From assembly GCF_904424705.1 (NCBI RefSeq), contig NZ_CAJGBF010000026.1, forward strand, positions 1 through 47,538: a stretch of DNA of 47,538 nt, read 5' to 3'. The notes under the pieces were generated by a model. The model worked only from the letters and a program-made list of their open reading frames with translations, was not told where the DNA came from and did no database searches. Source of the DNA: Rossellomorea arthrocnemi (lineage in GTDB: Bacteria > Bacillota > Bacilli > Bacillales > Bacillaceae_B). Position numbers and translations under genes: made by a program. This document shows, one piece after another, positions 1 through 8,622 of this stretch. Each line of letters starts with the position of its first letter. Position 1 is the first letter of the stretch.

Positions 1-102
1 TTATTTTGAACAAATGATAAAAAAAGGAAGATATTTAGCCGAGATGATTTTTAAAAAATTTTAATAGAGAAATAAAACGGTTGTAAGACCTGATATTATA
101 AC

Positions 103-145
103 TTTTCCCGAGGGAGTCGAGCACCTTGCGCTCCAATCAACTCTG
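103..145 (+). repeat. Truncated copy of a GC-rich dispersed repeat (right end only)
   Basis: This stretch matches the right end of the fuller repeat copies at 33748-33870 and 35322-35557. The shared core is TTTCCCGAGGGAGTCGAG followed by a CCTT(G/C)CGCT block. Only the right third is present. It lies downstream of uvrC in otherwise AT-rich DNA, so its GC content stands out. I see no coding potential. The first 240 bases of the window hold nothing else I can name. Confidence 0.6.
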
Positions 146-241
146 CTTATTCATGAGTTACTTCTGTACCAACCAATAAACAGAACACTCTTAAAATATT
201 TAAATAAAGATAATGAACATTTTTTCTTGTTTCTGGCACTT

Positions 242-2011
242 CTATTTCAATTTCTCAACCAATTCCTTGGCTACGGCTTCCGGTATACCTATTTCAATAA
301 ACTCCTCCACGGTTGCTTCTTTCATCTTCTTCATGGATCCGAAATGTTTTAGAAGCTGTTTCTTCCTTTTCGGACCGATGCCGTCGATATCGTCAAGGGT
401 CGACTGGAATGCGCTCTTTCCTCGGAGCTGACGGTGGAAGGTGATGGCGAACCTGTGGACTTCATCCTGGATACGCTGGAGGAGATAGAATTCCTGGCTG
501 CGCTTTTCAAGGGGGATGATCTCCAACGGATTCCCGTAAAGCAATTCAGACGTCTGATGCTTATCGTCTTTCGCCAGGCCGCCAATCGGGATGTCGAGAC
601 CCAATTCGTTCTCGATGACATCCCTTGCCGCTTCAATCTGCCCCTTCCCCCCATCGATAATGATGAGGTCCGGTAAAGGAAGTCCGTCTTTCAAGACTCT
701 CGTATATCTTCTGCGGACAACCTCCCTCATGGAGTCATAATCGTCAGGACCCTTCACGGTTTTAATCTTGTATTTACGGTACTCCTTCTTTTCAGGTTTC
801 CCGTCTACAAAGACGATCATCGCCGATACAGGATCCGACCCTTGAATATTTGAATTATCAAAGGCTTCAATTCTGAAAGGAGTATAAATGCCCATGTGAT
901 CCCCGAGGCGCTCAATGGCTTTAATCGTCCGTTCTTCATCTCTTTCGATCAGGGCGAATTTCTCTCCGAGTGCCTGTTTCGCATTTTTCTCGGCAAGCTT
1001 TACAAGCTCTTTCTTTTTCCCCCGTTTCGGCTGGATCATTTTTACCTCCAGAAGCTTTTCAGCCAGATCCATATCAATCTCTTCTGGCAATAAGATTTCT
1101 TTCGGCTTAAAGTGATTGGATTTTAAGTAGAACTGACCTAAAAACGTCAGGAACTCTTCCTCAGGTTCATGATAGAGAGGAAATAAGGACACATCCCTCT
1201 CAATGAGCTTTCCTTGTCGGACAAAGAATACTTGTACACACATCCAGCCTTTATCAACTGAATATCCGAACACATCTCGGTCGGTGAAATCGGTCATGGT
1301 CATTTTCTGCTTTTCCATCGTCGCTTCTATATGAAGAATTTGATCGCGGAATTCCTTCGCCCTTTCAAATTCCAAATTTTCCGAGGCTTCATTCATTTTC
1401 GTCGTAAGCTGCTTCTTGATGTCTTTGTATCCACCGTTCAGAAATCTGGCTATTTCATCTGTCATTTCACGGTACGTGTCTTTGCTCACTTCTTTGATAC
1501 AGGGAGCTAGACATTGGCCCATATGATAGTAAAGGCAGGCACGGTCAGGGAGGGTCGAGCATTTCCGTAAAGGATACAAACGATCGAGAAGCTTCTTCGT
1601 TTCATTTGCAGCTCCTACATTTGGGTAAGGACCGAAGTACTTTCCTTTTCCCCGTTGGACTTTACGGGTGGTAATGAGCCTTGGATGCCTTTCATTCGTT
1701 AATTTAATGAACGGATAGCTTTTATCATCCTTTAACATGACATTATATTTAGGATCATATTTTTTGATTAAATTCATTTCGAGGACAAGTGCTTCCAGGT
1801 CAGATGACGTCATGATGTATTCGAAGTCTTCTATTTCTCCTACCAGGCGCTGTGTTTTTGCATCATGAGAACCGGTGAAATAAGAACGCACCCGGTTTTT
1901 CAACACCTTTGCTTTTCCCACATAGATGATTGTACCCTGCCTGTCTTTCATTAAATAACATCCAGGTTGGTCAGGCAGCAGTGCCAGCTTATTCGAGATA
2001 TTTTGATTCAT
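242..2011 (-). CDS. uvrC: UvrABC system protein C (excinuclease subunit C)
   Basis: UvrC makes the two incisions of nucleotide excision repair once UvrA and UvrB have marked a lesion. The 589-residue protein has an N-terminal GIY-YIG nuclease domain beginning [14 protein letters not shown] with the YVGKA motif. A central UVR segment ([10 protein letters not shown]) that contacts UvrB follows, then the RNase H-like 5'-incision domain ([21 protein letters not shown]), and a C-terminal helix-hairpin-helix tail ([16 protein letters not shown]). Length fits the B. subtilis protein. I chose the ATG at 2011 because GGGAGGGG lies 8 bases upstream and the sequence from there matches the family start. 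An upstream TTG at 2041 would add ten non-conserved residues. It is separated from trxA by about 500 bases, so it is probably transcribed alone. Confidence 0.97.
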   Translation of the reverse strand: MNQNISNKLALLPDQPGCYLMKDRQGTIIYVGKAKVLKNRVRSYFTGSHDAKTQRLVGEIEDFEYIMTSSDLEALVLEMNLIKKYDPKYNVMLKDDKSYPFIKLTNERHPRLITTRKVQRGKGKYFGPYPNVGAANETKKLLDRLYPLRKCSTLPDRACLYYHMGQCLAPCIKEVSKDTYREMTDEIARFLNGGYKDIKKQLTTKMNEASENLEFERAKEFRDQILHIEATMEKQKMTMTDFTDRDVFGYSVDKGWMCVQVFFVRQGKLIERDVSLFPLYHEPEEEFLTFLGQFYLKSNHFKPKEILLPEEIDMDLAEKLLEVKMIQPKRGKKKELVKLAEKNAKQALGEKFALIERDEERTIKAIERLGDHMGIYTPFRIEAFDNSNIQGSDPVSAMIVFVDGKPEKKEYRKYKIKTVKGPDDYDSMREVVRRRYTRVLKDGLPLPDLIIIDGGKGQIEAARDVIENELGLDIPIGGLAKDDKHQTSELLYGNPLEIIPLEKRSQEFYLLQRIQDEVHRFAITFHRQLRGKSAFQSTLDDIDGIGPKRKKQLLKHFGSMKKMKEATVEEFIEIGIPEAVAKELVEKLK

Positions 2012-2083
2012 CCATTTTTCCCCTCCCTCGGTTTCTCCCAAATTTAGTGTGTAAGGTCATATATTAGCGGTACTATAAGTTCA

Positions 2084-2159
2084 CCGGGATAATAATTATT
2101 CGCCTGAACTTTCTATTTACATACCTGCGACTTCTTTATACATCAGGCAGTTCTCCCGG
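2084..2159 (-). other. Hairpin in the uvrC 5' leader
   Basis: Two nested inverted repeats are visible: CCGGGA (2084-2089) pairs with TCCCGG (2154-2159), and CGCCTGA (2101-2107) pairs with TCAGGCA (2143-2149). The element lies 73 bases upstream of the uvrC start, in the long uvrC-trxA gap, and would be in the leader if transcription starts further upstream. No U-run follows it, so it is not a standard terminator. The function is unknown. Confidence 0.4.
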
Positions 2160-2231
2160 TCAGATTAATATTCCGTTTCAGTGGCAAATCTCATTTCTAT
2201 ATTGTACCTTACCTTTAAGAGAAGTAAAAAA

Positions 2232-2288
2232 GGATTGACCCCGTTGTGTTAAAGGAAGGACTTTACACAATTGGACAGGGTCAACCCC
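2232..2288. repeat. Long imperfect hairpin, REP-like candidate
   Basis: The arms are GGATTGACCC at 2232-2241 and GGGTCAACCCC at 2278-2288, with an inner pair TTGTGTTAAAG / CTTTACACAA. The result is a nearly complete 57-base hairpin with a very short loop. It stands free in the 507-base gap between uvrC and trxA and has no good U-tract on either side. Its shape recalls the REP-type palindromes of Bacillus genomes. The rest of this gap is AT-rich and I see no gene in it. Confidence 0.45.
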
Positions 2289-2476
2289 AAAGATTATTCA
2301 TTCATTTTGTCCTCAATTTAAATCATTTCAATTACATATAAATTTTATCGAGAATGATTTCAGCAGTCAACGTATTTGAACATGTGTGTTTTCTGGTATG
2401 AATTCGCCACACTGTGAACTACAATACCTAAGTGTCCCAAGATATATAGTTCGTCGTTCCGGCTTTCAAATCCAGA

Positions 2477-2505
2477 CAAAAAAAGACCGCGGAAACCGCG
2501 GTCTT
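2477..2505 (-). terminator. Rho-independent terminator of trxA
   Basis: A perfect GACCGCGG / CCGCGGTC stem with a short loop is followed on the minus strand by a run of Ts. It starts 14 bases after the trxA stop codon. Confidence 0.9.
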
Positions 2506-2518
2506 TCATCAGCATTTC

Positions 2519-2833
2519 TTATACGTGTTTATTTAATAATTCAGCAAGTGCTTCCTTAGGTTGGAAACCGATTACTTTATCTACCACTTCGCCGTCTTTA
2601 AGGACCACTAAAGTCGGGATACTCATAACCCCGTATTTACCTGCTGTTTCCTGGTTCTCATCAACGTCCACTTTAACGATTTTTACTTTATCGCCCATTT
2701 CACTGTCCAGTTCTTCAAGCACTGGAGCGATCATTTTACAAGGTCCACACCAAGGTGCCCAGAAATCCGCCAGTACCAGTCCGGAATTTGTATCAGTTGA
2801 AAATGATTGGTCAGTTGCATGTGTAATTGCCAT
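2519..2833 (-). CDS. trxA: Thioredoxin
   Basis: TrxA is the general cytosolic disulfide reductase, which donates electrons to ribonucleotide reductase, peroxiredoxins and methionine sulfoxide reductase and is recycled by thioredoxin reductase. The 104-residue protein is one thioredoxin fold. It has the WCGPC redox site at Cys29/Cys32, the buried Asp of LADFWAPW, and the cis-proline loop SIPTL. The start is an ATG preceded by AGGAGGCGC. It has its own terminator, and the etfA gene upstream also ends in a terminator, so it is likely a single-gene unit. Confidence 0.98.
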   Translation of the reverse strand: MAITHATDQSFSTDTNSGLVLADFWAPWCGPCKMIAPVLEELDSEMGDKVKIVKVDVDENQETAGKYGVMSIPTLVVLKDGEVVDKVIGFQPKEALAELLNKHV

Positions 2834-2869
2834 ATATATGCGCCTCCTAAAATCTTTGAATGTAACGTA

Positions 2870-2878
2870 AGTATATCA
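2870..2878 (-). promoter_or_regulatory. Candidate extended -10 promoter of trxA
   Basis: On the minus strand the sequence TGATATACT forms an extended -10 (TG-N-TATACT), about 37 bases upstream of the trxA start codon. I see no good -35 at 17 bases, which an extended -10 can tolerate. Confidence 0.4.
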
Positions 2879-2951
2879 CCGTTTTTTTGCGTATGCTATA
2901 AATCTGCTCGTAGGTAATATTCCCTTCATAAAACGGAATATACAACGGAAG

Positions 2952-2993
2952 AAAAAATAAGGAGCAGCCCATGTTGCAGCTGCGCCCTTATTT
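2952..2993 (-). terminator. Terminator of the etf operon
   Basis: On the minus strand AATAAGG and a GCAGC/GCTGC segment pair with the mirrored CCTTATT arm, and then TTTTTTC follows. It lies 55-95 bases after the etfA stop codon. Confidence 0.75.
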
Positions 2994-3048
2994 GTATTCT
3001 ATATTATGTTCATACCCTCTGTCCGTGACTGCTAAACGTCAGCAAGGA

Positions 3049-4029
3049 TCAAGAAGAGGATACTTTAAGCTTTTTAAACTCTTCTGTCAGCATCGGTACC
3101 ACTTCAAACAGGTCTCCAACGATTCCGTAATCCGCTACGTTAAAAATATTCGCCTCAGGATCTTTGTTGATCGCAACGATGACTTTTGAATTCGACATAC
3201 CCGCTAAATGCTGGATAGCCCCAGAAATACCACATGCAATATAGAGGTCAGGCGTTACGACTTTACCCGTTTGACCAATTTGCAGAGAATAGTCACAATA
3301 GTCGGCATCACATGCTCCACGTGATGCTCCTACAGCTCCACCAAGAACATCCGCCAGTTCTTGAAGAGGGTTGAATCCGTCTTCACTTTTCACTCCTCGT
3401 CCGCCGGCGATGATGACTTTCGCTTCAGACAGGTCCACCCCTTCGCTTGCCTTACGTACGACTTCTTTAATGATTGTACGTAAGTCTTTAATATCAACGG
3501 AAAGGGAAGAAACTTCTCCTGTACGTGACTCATCTTTCGCTAACGGCTCGATGTTATTAGGACGGATTGTGGCAAAAATCACTCCGTCAGTCACGATTTT
3601 CTTCTCAAATGCTTTCCCTGAATAAATCGGTCTTGTGAAAACAAGGTTACCGCCGGCTTCCTCAAGATCCGTTGCATCGGAAATCAGTCCTGAGCTGAGT
3701 TTACTTGCCACTTTAGGAGACAGGTCTTTTCCAAGTGCCGTATGGCCAAAAATGATTCCTTCAGGCTTCTCTTCATCGATGACTGAAAGGATGGCTTGTG
3801 AATAACCATCTGACGTATACTGTTCCAGTTTATCATCTTCTACGACCACTACTTTGTCCGCGCCATATTGTATCATCTCTTGTCCTAAAGCGCTTACACT
3901 TTTGCCGATTAAAACACCGACAACTTCTCCGCCTTCAGATACCGTTTTACCTGCCGCAATCGCTTCAAAGGAAACATTACGTAATGATCCGTCTCGAACT
4001 TCTCCAAGTACTAATACTTTTCTCGCCAT
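3049..4029 (-). CDS. etfA: Electron transfer flavoprotein alpha subunit
   Basis: EtfA carries FAD in a heterodimer with EtfB and accepts electrons from acyl-CoA dehydrogenases during beta-oxidation. The 326-residue protein has the N-terminal ETF adenine-nucleotide-like domain (residues about 1-190). The conserved C-terminal FAD domain follows, with the signatures [31 protein letters not shown] and [10 protein letters not shown]. The start is an ATG with GGGGG nine bases upstream. It follows etfB by 43 bases in the same operon and ends at the terminator at 2952-2993. Confidence 0.97.
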   Translation of the reverse strand: MARKVLVLGEVRDGSLRNVSFEAIAAGKTVSEGGEVVGVLIGKSVSALGQEMIQYGADKVVVVEDDKLEQYTSDGYSQAILSVIDEEKPEGIIFGHTALGKDLSPKVASKLSSGLISDATDLEEAGGNLVFTRPIYSGKAFEKKIVTDGVIFATIRPNNIEPLAKDESRTGEVSSLSVDIKDLRTIIKEVVRKASEGVDLSEAKVIIAGGRGVKSEDGFNPLQELADVLGGAVGASRGACDADYCDYSLQIGQTGKVVTPDLYIACGISGAIQHLAGMSNSKVIVAINKDPEANIFNVADYGIVGDLFEVVPMLTEEFKKLKVSSS

Positions 4030-4072
4030 GTTAAATTACCCCCTGAATGTTAGTTATTACTATGACTTTGCC

Positions 4073-4846
4073 TTATATAACTTTCGCTTCATTGCGAAGA
4101 AGTGAAACAAGCTCGGATACTTGAGCATCCAATTCGCCTTCTAATACTTTTCCGGCTTCCTTCTTCGGTGGAAGGTAAATTTCAATTGTTTTGGTTTTCG
4201 CTTCTACTTCATCTTCGTCTAAGTCGATATCATCCAATTCCACTTCATCCAAAGGCTTTTTCTTTGCCTTCATGATTCCTGGAAGGGATGGATAACGCGG
4301 TTCGTTCAATCCTTGTTGAGCTGTCACCAACAGTGGAAGAGATGTTTCGATTACCTCTGAATCCCCCTCTACATCACGGGTGACTGTTACAGTACCGCCA
4401 TCGATTTCTAATTTAGTGATTGTTGTTACATAAGGGATATCAAGCTGCTCTGCCACACGTGGTCCTACTTGTCCAGATCCACCATCAATGGCAACATTAC
4501 CTGCAAGGATCAAATCTACTTCCTGTTCTTTTAAGTATTGAGCAAGGATCTTAGCCGTAGTGAATTGGTCTCCATGGTCAAGGTCATCTTCCGTGTTGAC
4601 CAGTACTGCTTTATCAGCACCCATTGCCAGAGCCGTTCTCAGCTGCTTTTCACTTTCTTCTCCACCGACTGTCACGACGGTCACTTCTCCACCATGTGCA
4701 TCACGAACTTGAATCGCTTCTTCGACAGCATATTCATCGTAAGGATTTATGATAAATTCAGCTCCGTCTTCGGCAATTTGACCGTTTTGGATCGAAATTT
4801 TCTCCTCAGTATCAAACGTTCTTTTCAAAAGTACATAGATGTTCAT
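4073..4846 (-). CDS. etfB: Electron transfer flavoprotein beta subunit
   Basis: EtfB is the AMP-binding partner of EtfA. The chosen start gives 257 residues, the family length, beginning MNIYVLLKRTFDTEEK. The ETF-beta signature VAEQLDIPYVT and the DLILAGNVAIDGGSGQVG segment are present. The frame stays open 93 bases further upstream, but the ATG at 4846 has GGAGGG just upstream and matches family starts, and the extra residues look non-conserved. The 140-base gap to fadB contains a FadR-like hairpin, so the etf pair may have its own control point. Confidence 0.96.
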   Translation of the reverse strand: MNIYVLLKRTFDTEEKISIQNGQIAEDGAEFIINPYDEYAVEEAIQVRDAHGGEVTVVTVGGEESEKQLRTALAMGADKAVLVNTEDDLDHGDQFTTAKILAQYLKEQEVDLILAGNVAIDGGSGQVGPRVAEQLDIPYVTTITKLEIDGGTVTVTRDVEGDSEVIETSLPLLVTAQQGLNEPRYPSLPGIMKAKKKPLDEVELDDIDLDEDEVEAKTKTIEIYLPPKKEAGKVLEGELDAQVSELVSLLRNEAKVI

Positions 4847-4917
4847 TCGTAAGTCCCTCCTAATAATGTAAACATTCTTTCCCTTAAAAAGATTTCGACA
4901 ATTTAACCCCTTTGAAT

Positions 4918-4951
4918 GGGCAGCTTGAATGGAGATCATTCAATACTGCCC
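4918..4951. promoter_or_regulatory. Hairpin enclosing a FadR-like palindrome before etfB
   Basis: GGGCAG at 4918-4923 pairs with CTGCCC at 4946-4951. Inside it lies TGAATG-N4-TCATTCA (4926-4942), very like the FadR operator seen at 6394-6411 but one base shorter. No U-run follows, so it is not a plain terminator. Its place between fadB and etfB suggests fatty-acid-responsive control of etfBA, but the spacing difference makes FadR binding uncertain. Confidence 0.45.
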
Positions 4952-4986
4952 CTCAATAAGAGTTTACTATATTACAAGAATGTATT

Positions 4987-5757
4987 CTAGCCTTTAAAGT
5001 GCGGTTCTCTTTTTTCAACGAAAGCTGCAATGCCTTCTTTGGCATCAGTGGATACAAATATTTCACCGAATAGATCCGATTCTCTCATTACACCTTCATA
5101 GAAACGGTCATCTTTCGTATAGCTCAACAGCTCAATGGCAGCCTTCATGGCACCTGGGCTTTTCTTTGCAATTTTAACAGCCATTTCCTTTGCTTTATCG
5201 AAAAGCTCGTCTTCAGGGTAGGCCTTATTGGCGAGTCCCCACTGAACCGCTTCTGTGCCGCTGATTGGATCACTCGTTAACAACATTTCTGCTGCTTTCG
5301 CTCTTCCCACCAGCTTCGGAAGGCGTTGGGAACCGGCAAATCCAGGAACTAGCCCGAGTTGAAGCTCTGGTAAACCAAGTTTGGCATTTTCACTTACCAA
5401 TCGAATGTGGCAACCCATTGCGAGCTCCAATCCTCCACCTAAAGCGGCTCCATGAATAGCTGCAATGATCGGTTTCGGGAAATTCTCCATCCGTTCAAAA
5501 ACGTCCTGGCCTTTTTTGGCAAGCATTGAGAATTCCTCACCACTTTCTATCGTCGTGAATTCTTTAATATCGGCACCTGCGGAGAAGAAGCGTCCCTCTC
5601 CTTTCAATAAGATGACCCTGACATCGGAATTCGTTTCCAGCTCATCAAGAACCGCGTCGATTTCCTTGATAAGTCCACTTGCCAATGCATTTGCTGGAGG
5701 TCTTTGAATCAGAACCGTTGCTACCTGACCCTCTATGACCCATGATAAACTTTCCAT
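4987..5757 (-). CDS. fadB: Enoyl-CoA hydratase (crotonase family)
   Basis: It hydrates 2-trans-enoyl-CoA to 3-hydroxyacyl-CoA in fatty-acid beta-oxidation. The 256-residue crotonase fold shows the oxyanion-hole segments GRFFSAGADIKEF and HGAALGGGLELAMGC, and the LGLPELQLGLVPGFAGSQRL helix that carries the catalytic glutamate. The start ATG follows AGATG-rich sequence. It is in the fad block with etfBA downstream and fadR 21 bases upstream, matching B. subtilis fadB (ysiB). Other members of the family are close in sequence, so the exact chain-length preference is not known from sequence. Confidence 0.93.
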   Translation of the reverse strand: MESLSWVIEGQVATVLIQRPPANALASGLIKEIDAVLDELETNSDVRVILLKGEGRFFSAGADIKEFTTIESGEEFSMLAKKGQDVFERMENFPKPIIAAIHGAALGGGLELAMGCHIRLVSENAKLGLPELQLGLVPGFAGSQRLPKLVGRAKAAEMLLTSDPISGTEAVQWGLANKAYPEDELFDKAKEMAVKIAKKSPGAMKAAIELLSYTKDDRFYEGVMRESDLFGEIFVSTDAKEGIAAFVEKREPHFKG

Positions 5758-5778
5758 CTCTCATCCCCCTAAACTAAT

Positions 5779-6366
5779 TTAGTTCCTGCCGCCACATCCA
5801 TGAAGTAATAGTTTGTGAATAGCAGGGACTTGAGCTACTAAATCATATTTCTGATCATTCATCACCCACGTTGTCACCATCTCATCCAGTGTACCAAAGA
5901 TCATTTGGCGGGCGAGGCGAATATCCAGGTCTTTTGAAAATTCCCCAGATTCGATTCCGCTGACCAGGATTTTATCGACCAATTGGAGATAGCCCTTCAG
6001 AACATCATTGATCTTCAGACGGATATCTTTATTGGACTGCCTGAGCTCCAGCTGCGTGACGATGGCGAGGTGATGATCATCCGACAGAATCCTACAATGA
6101 TTTTCAATCATCACTAATAATTTCTCTGAAACTGTCTGTTTTCCTGCTATCACTTCCTCGATTTTTTCGACAAAGAGAACCATTTTCTCTTCGAACAGTG
6201 AAATCAGGATGTCTTCTTTATTCTTAAAATAAAGATAGATGGTACCGTCAGCGACACCAGCCTGTTTCGCAATCTTTGAGACCTGGGCCTGATGGTAACC
6301 GTTTTCTGCTATAACAATAACAGCAGCATCAATAATTTGCATATATTTAGGTTTATTTCGTTTCAT
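5779..6366 (-). CDS. fadR: TetR-family fatty-acid degradation regulator FadR
   Basis: In Bacillus, FadR represses beta-oxidation genes and is released from DNA by long-chain acyl-CoA. The N-terminal TetR helix-turn-helix is clear (KIAKQAGVADGTIYLYFKNKEDIL), followed by an all-helical ligand domain. I chose the ATG at 6366 (195 residues, starting MKRNKPKYMQIID) because it matches the family start. An upstream ATG at 6408 lies inside the operator palindrome and has no ribosome site. The gene has its own promoter and operator (6394-6447) and sits between lcfA and fadB, so it is probably autoregulated and also read through from lcfA. Confidence 0.93.
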   Translation of the reverse strand: MKRNKPKYMQIIDAAVIVIAENGYHQAQVSKIAKQAGVADGTIYLYFKNKEDILISLFEEKMVLFVEKIEEVIAGKQTVSEKLLVMIENHCRILSDDHHLAIVTQLELRQSNKDIRLKINDVLKGYLQLVDKILVSGIESGEFSKDLDIRLARQMIFGTLDEMVTTWVMNDQKYDLVAQVPAIHKLLLHGCGGRN

Positions 6367-6393
6367 AAGTTCTTGACCTGCCTTAACAAAATA

Positions 6394-6411
6394 TGAATGA
6401 TCGTTCATTCA
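6394..6411. promoter_or_regulatory. FadR operator
   Basis: The 18-base palindrome TGAATGATCGTTCATTCA agrees with the known Bacillus FadR box (TGAATGA-N4-TCATTCA). It starts a few bases downstream of the fadR -10 element, which is the right place to block initiation. Confidence 0.88.
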
Positions 6412-6418
6412 TATTTTA

Positions 6419-6447
6419 ATAATAAAAGGTTTCTCATTGATTGTCAA
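6419..6447 (-). promoter_or_regulatory. Sigma-A promoter of fadR
   Basis: The -35 is TTGACA (6442-6447), the spacer is 17 bases and the -10 is TATTAT (6419-6424). This is near consensus, and the FadR palindrome overlaps the expected transcription start. Confidence 0.85.
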
Positions 6448-6501
6448 GAATGGATCCTTGTCCAATTTACAGTCAAAAAGAAAAAGCTCAATGGTGTTCA
6501 T

Positions 6502-8196
6502 TTAACTTGTTTTCTGTTCATCCTCTATTTTTTGTCGCTCCTCTTCCACCAGGGCTCTCCGGAGGATTTTTCCTACAGCTGTTTTAGGGAGTACTTTCCT
6601 GAATTCATAAATCCTCGGCACCTTATATGCAGCCAGGAATTTTCGTGAGTATTCATTGAGCTCTTCCTCTGTCAGTGATTCTCCATCCTTCAATACCACG
6701 TATGCCTTGACGGTTTCCCCTCTATAAGCATCCGGTACGCCTGCTGCGACAACTTCCTGGATGGCAGGGTGTTCATACAGGACTTCTTCAATTTCACGTG
6801 GATAAATATTAAAGCCCCCTGCAATGATCATATCTTTCTTCCGATCTACTACGTAAAAATAGCCCTTCTCATCCATATACCCTAAATCTCCCGTTAATAG
6901 CCAGCCGTCCTTTAACGTTTGTTCCGTTTCTTCCGGACGGTTCCAATACCCCTTCATCACCTGGGGGCCTTTGACGACAATTTCACCGATTTCATTTGGG
7001 GGGAGGGGTTCTCCCGTCTCCAGAGAAAACACCGCACTGTCCGTACTGGGCCAAGGGACACCGATGCTTCCCTTTATCCTCGCTTTGTCCCAAAGGAAAT
7101 TAGAGTGAGTGACAGGGGATGACTCAGTTAATCCGTATCCTTCAACGAGCTTCCCACCGGTTACTTCCTCAAATTGCTGCTGCACCTCTACCGGTAATGG
7201 GGCACTTCCACTTAGACAAGAATCAATGGATGACAGATCATATTTTTTTAATTCAGGATGATTCAAAAGGCCAATATAAATGGTAGGGGCACCTGGGAAT
7301 AAGGTCGGCTTTTGTTTTTGTATCGTCTTCAACGTTGTTTCTGGATCAAACTTAGGGAGAAGGATCATCTTATATCCCTGCATGACAGAAAGAATCAGCA
7401 CTGCAGTCATGCCATACACATGAAAGAACGGAAGAATTCCGAGCATTCTTTCCTCACCCTTTTTACACTTATAAAGCCAGGCATCACACATGGAGGCATT
7501 CGCTACCAGATTCTTATGGGTCAACATGACGCCTTTCGGGAAACCTGTCGTACCTCCGGTGTATTGAAGCAGGGCAAGATCATGTTCAAAATCAAAATCT
7601 TCAGGTGTTACTTCAACCTTCTCCATTTTCATGATTTCCGTGAATAAATGGTTCTGACCTCTATGATCCACTTTCACGACAATACCATATTGCTTCTTCT
7701 GGATAAATGGGTATATAAGATTCTTAGGAAAAGGAAGATAATCTTTGATAGCGGTTACAATGATGTGCTCAAGGTCGGTGCTTTTCATCACTTTTGACAC
7801 CCTCGGATAAAGAATGTCCAATGTGAGGATCACCTTGGCGCCAGAGTCTTTCATTTGATATTCTATTTCTCTTTCCATATATAATGGATTGGTTTGTACC
7901 ACCACTCCGCCTGCATAAAGAATACCATAATAGGCAATGACGGATTGAGGGGTATTTGGGAGCATGATGGCCACCCTGTCTCCTTTATTGATCCCCAATG
8001 TTTTAAGGTAGCCGGCGAATTTAAGAGCCGATTCATATAATTCGCGGTAACCGATCTCCTTGCCCTGGAAATGTATCGCTGCTTTGTCTCCATAAAGAGA
8101 AGAGGCTTCGGTCAGATAGGATTGTAAGGGTTTTTCGATTAGGTCGAGCTCCTTTGATATTTCCGCCGGGTATTCAGCAAGCCATGGTTTATTCAT
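6502..8196 (-). CDS. lcfA: Long-chain fatty acid--CoA ligase
   Basis: It activates fatty acids to acyl-CoA with ATP, which feeds beta-oxidation and produces the ligand of FadR. The 564-residue ANL-superfamily enzyme has the AMP-binding motif YTGGTTGFPKG at residues 212-222, VEGYGLTESSPV, the hinge LTGDLGYMDEKGYFYVVDRKKDMI, and a C-terminal catalytic lysine segment PKTAVGKILRR. The ATG is preceded by AAAAAGGAGGG. It is the first gene of the fad block and has its own promoter at 8242-8270. Confidence 0.96.
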   Translation of the reverse strand: MNKPWLAEYPAEISKELDLIEKPLQSYLTEASSLYGDKAAIHFQGKEIGYRELYESALKFAGYLKTLGINKGDRVAIMLPNTPQSVIAYYGILYAGGVVVQTNPLYMEREIEYQMKDSGAKVILTLDILYPRVSKVMKSTDLEHIIVTAIKDYLPFPKNLIYPFIQKKQYGIVVKVDHRGQNHLFTEIMKMEKVEVTPEDFDFEHDLALLQYTGGTTGFPKGVMLTHKNLVANASMCDAWLYKCKKGEERMLGILPFFHVYGMTAVLILSVMQGYKMILLPKFDPETTLKTIQKQKPTLFPGAPTIYIGLLNHPELKKYDLSSIDSCLSGSAPLPVEVQQQFEEVTGGKLVEGYGLTESSPVTHSNFLWDKARIKGSIGVPWPSTDSAVFSLETGEPLPPNEIGEIVVKGPQVMKGYWNRPEETEQTLKDGWLLTGDLGYMDEKGYFYVVDRKKDMIIAGGFNIYPREIEEVLYEHPAIQEVVAAGVPDAYRGETVKAYVVLKDGESLTEEELNEYSRKFLAAYKVPRIYEFRKVLPKTAVGKILRRALVEEERQKIEDEQKTS

Positions 8197-8241
8197 CGTA
8201 ATCCCTCCTTTTTAATTTTTAGAAAATTTCTTCTATTCATT

Positions 8242-8270
8242 ATTATAATATAAGGGGACTTCAGTTACAA
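8242..8270 (-). promoter_or_regulatory. Sigma-A promoter of lcfA
   Basis: The -35 is TTGTAA (8265-8270), the spacer is 17 bases and the -10 is TATAAT (8242-8247). Directly downstream is AATGAATAG, which resembles one FadR half-site, but I cannot find a matching second half. Confidence 0.75.
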
Positions 8271-8404
8271 TTTGAAATACACGCCGCCAATACTTTATAC
8301 CCATCTGGAAAGGATGACCTCCGTTAAGAATCATTTTGTTAAAAGAATCTTGTTTTTATTAGGTTTGCGAATGCTTTGACAACGGGAATGGACCCGGGGG
8401 AAAA

Positions 8405-8470
8405 GGGAACTGCTCCGCTTCCCGGATCTCGGCACGCTGTTTCTCCTCAGAATTCTACTCAGCAGTTCCC
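8405..8470. repeat. Inverted repeat in the gap upstream of lcfA
   Basis: GGGAACTGCT at 8405-8414 and AGCAGTTCCC at 8461-8470 are perfect 10-base inverted arms around a 46-base GC-richer centre. It lies in the 350-base gap (8271-8622) between the lcfA promoter and the small membrane ORF. I see no gene in that gap, and the GC content of this element is higher than its surroundings, as in dispersed repeats. Confidence 0.5.
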
Positions 8471-8530
8471 CTCACCATCCAAAGAAGTTTTTAGGAACGA
8501 GCAAAGGTTTGCGCGACTGGCTTTTAGAAA

Positions 8531-8567
8531 AGAAAAAAGACTGCCTATTCCACCATATGACAGTCAG
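8531..8567 (-). terminator. Terminator of the DUF350/small-ORF unit
   Basis: On the minus strand GACTG pairs with CAGTC around a 17-base loop, followed directly by TTTTTT. It lies about 56 bases after the small ORF stop codon. The stem is short. Confidence 0.6.
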
Positions 8568-8622
8568 TTTGTACAATATTATCATTTCGGGATTGTGTTT
8601 TCCCCTTCAATCTGTTTTTACT

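Noticed and set aside
6366..6408. An earlier ATG start for fadR
   Set aside because: It lies in the FadR operator just after the -10 element and has no ribosome site. The ATG at 6366 matches homologues.
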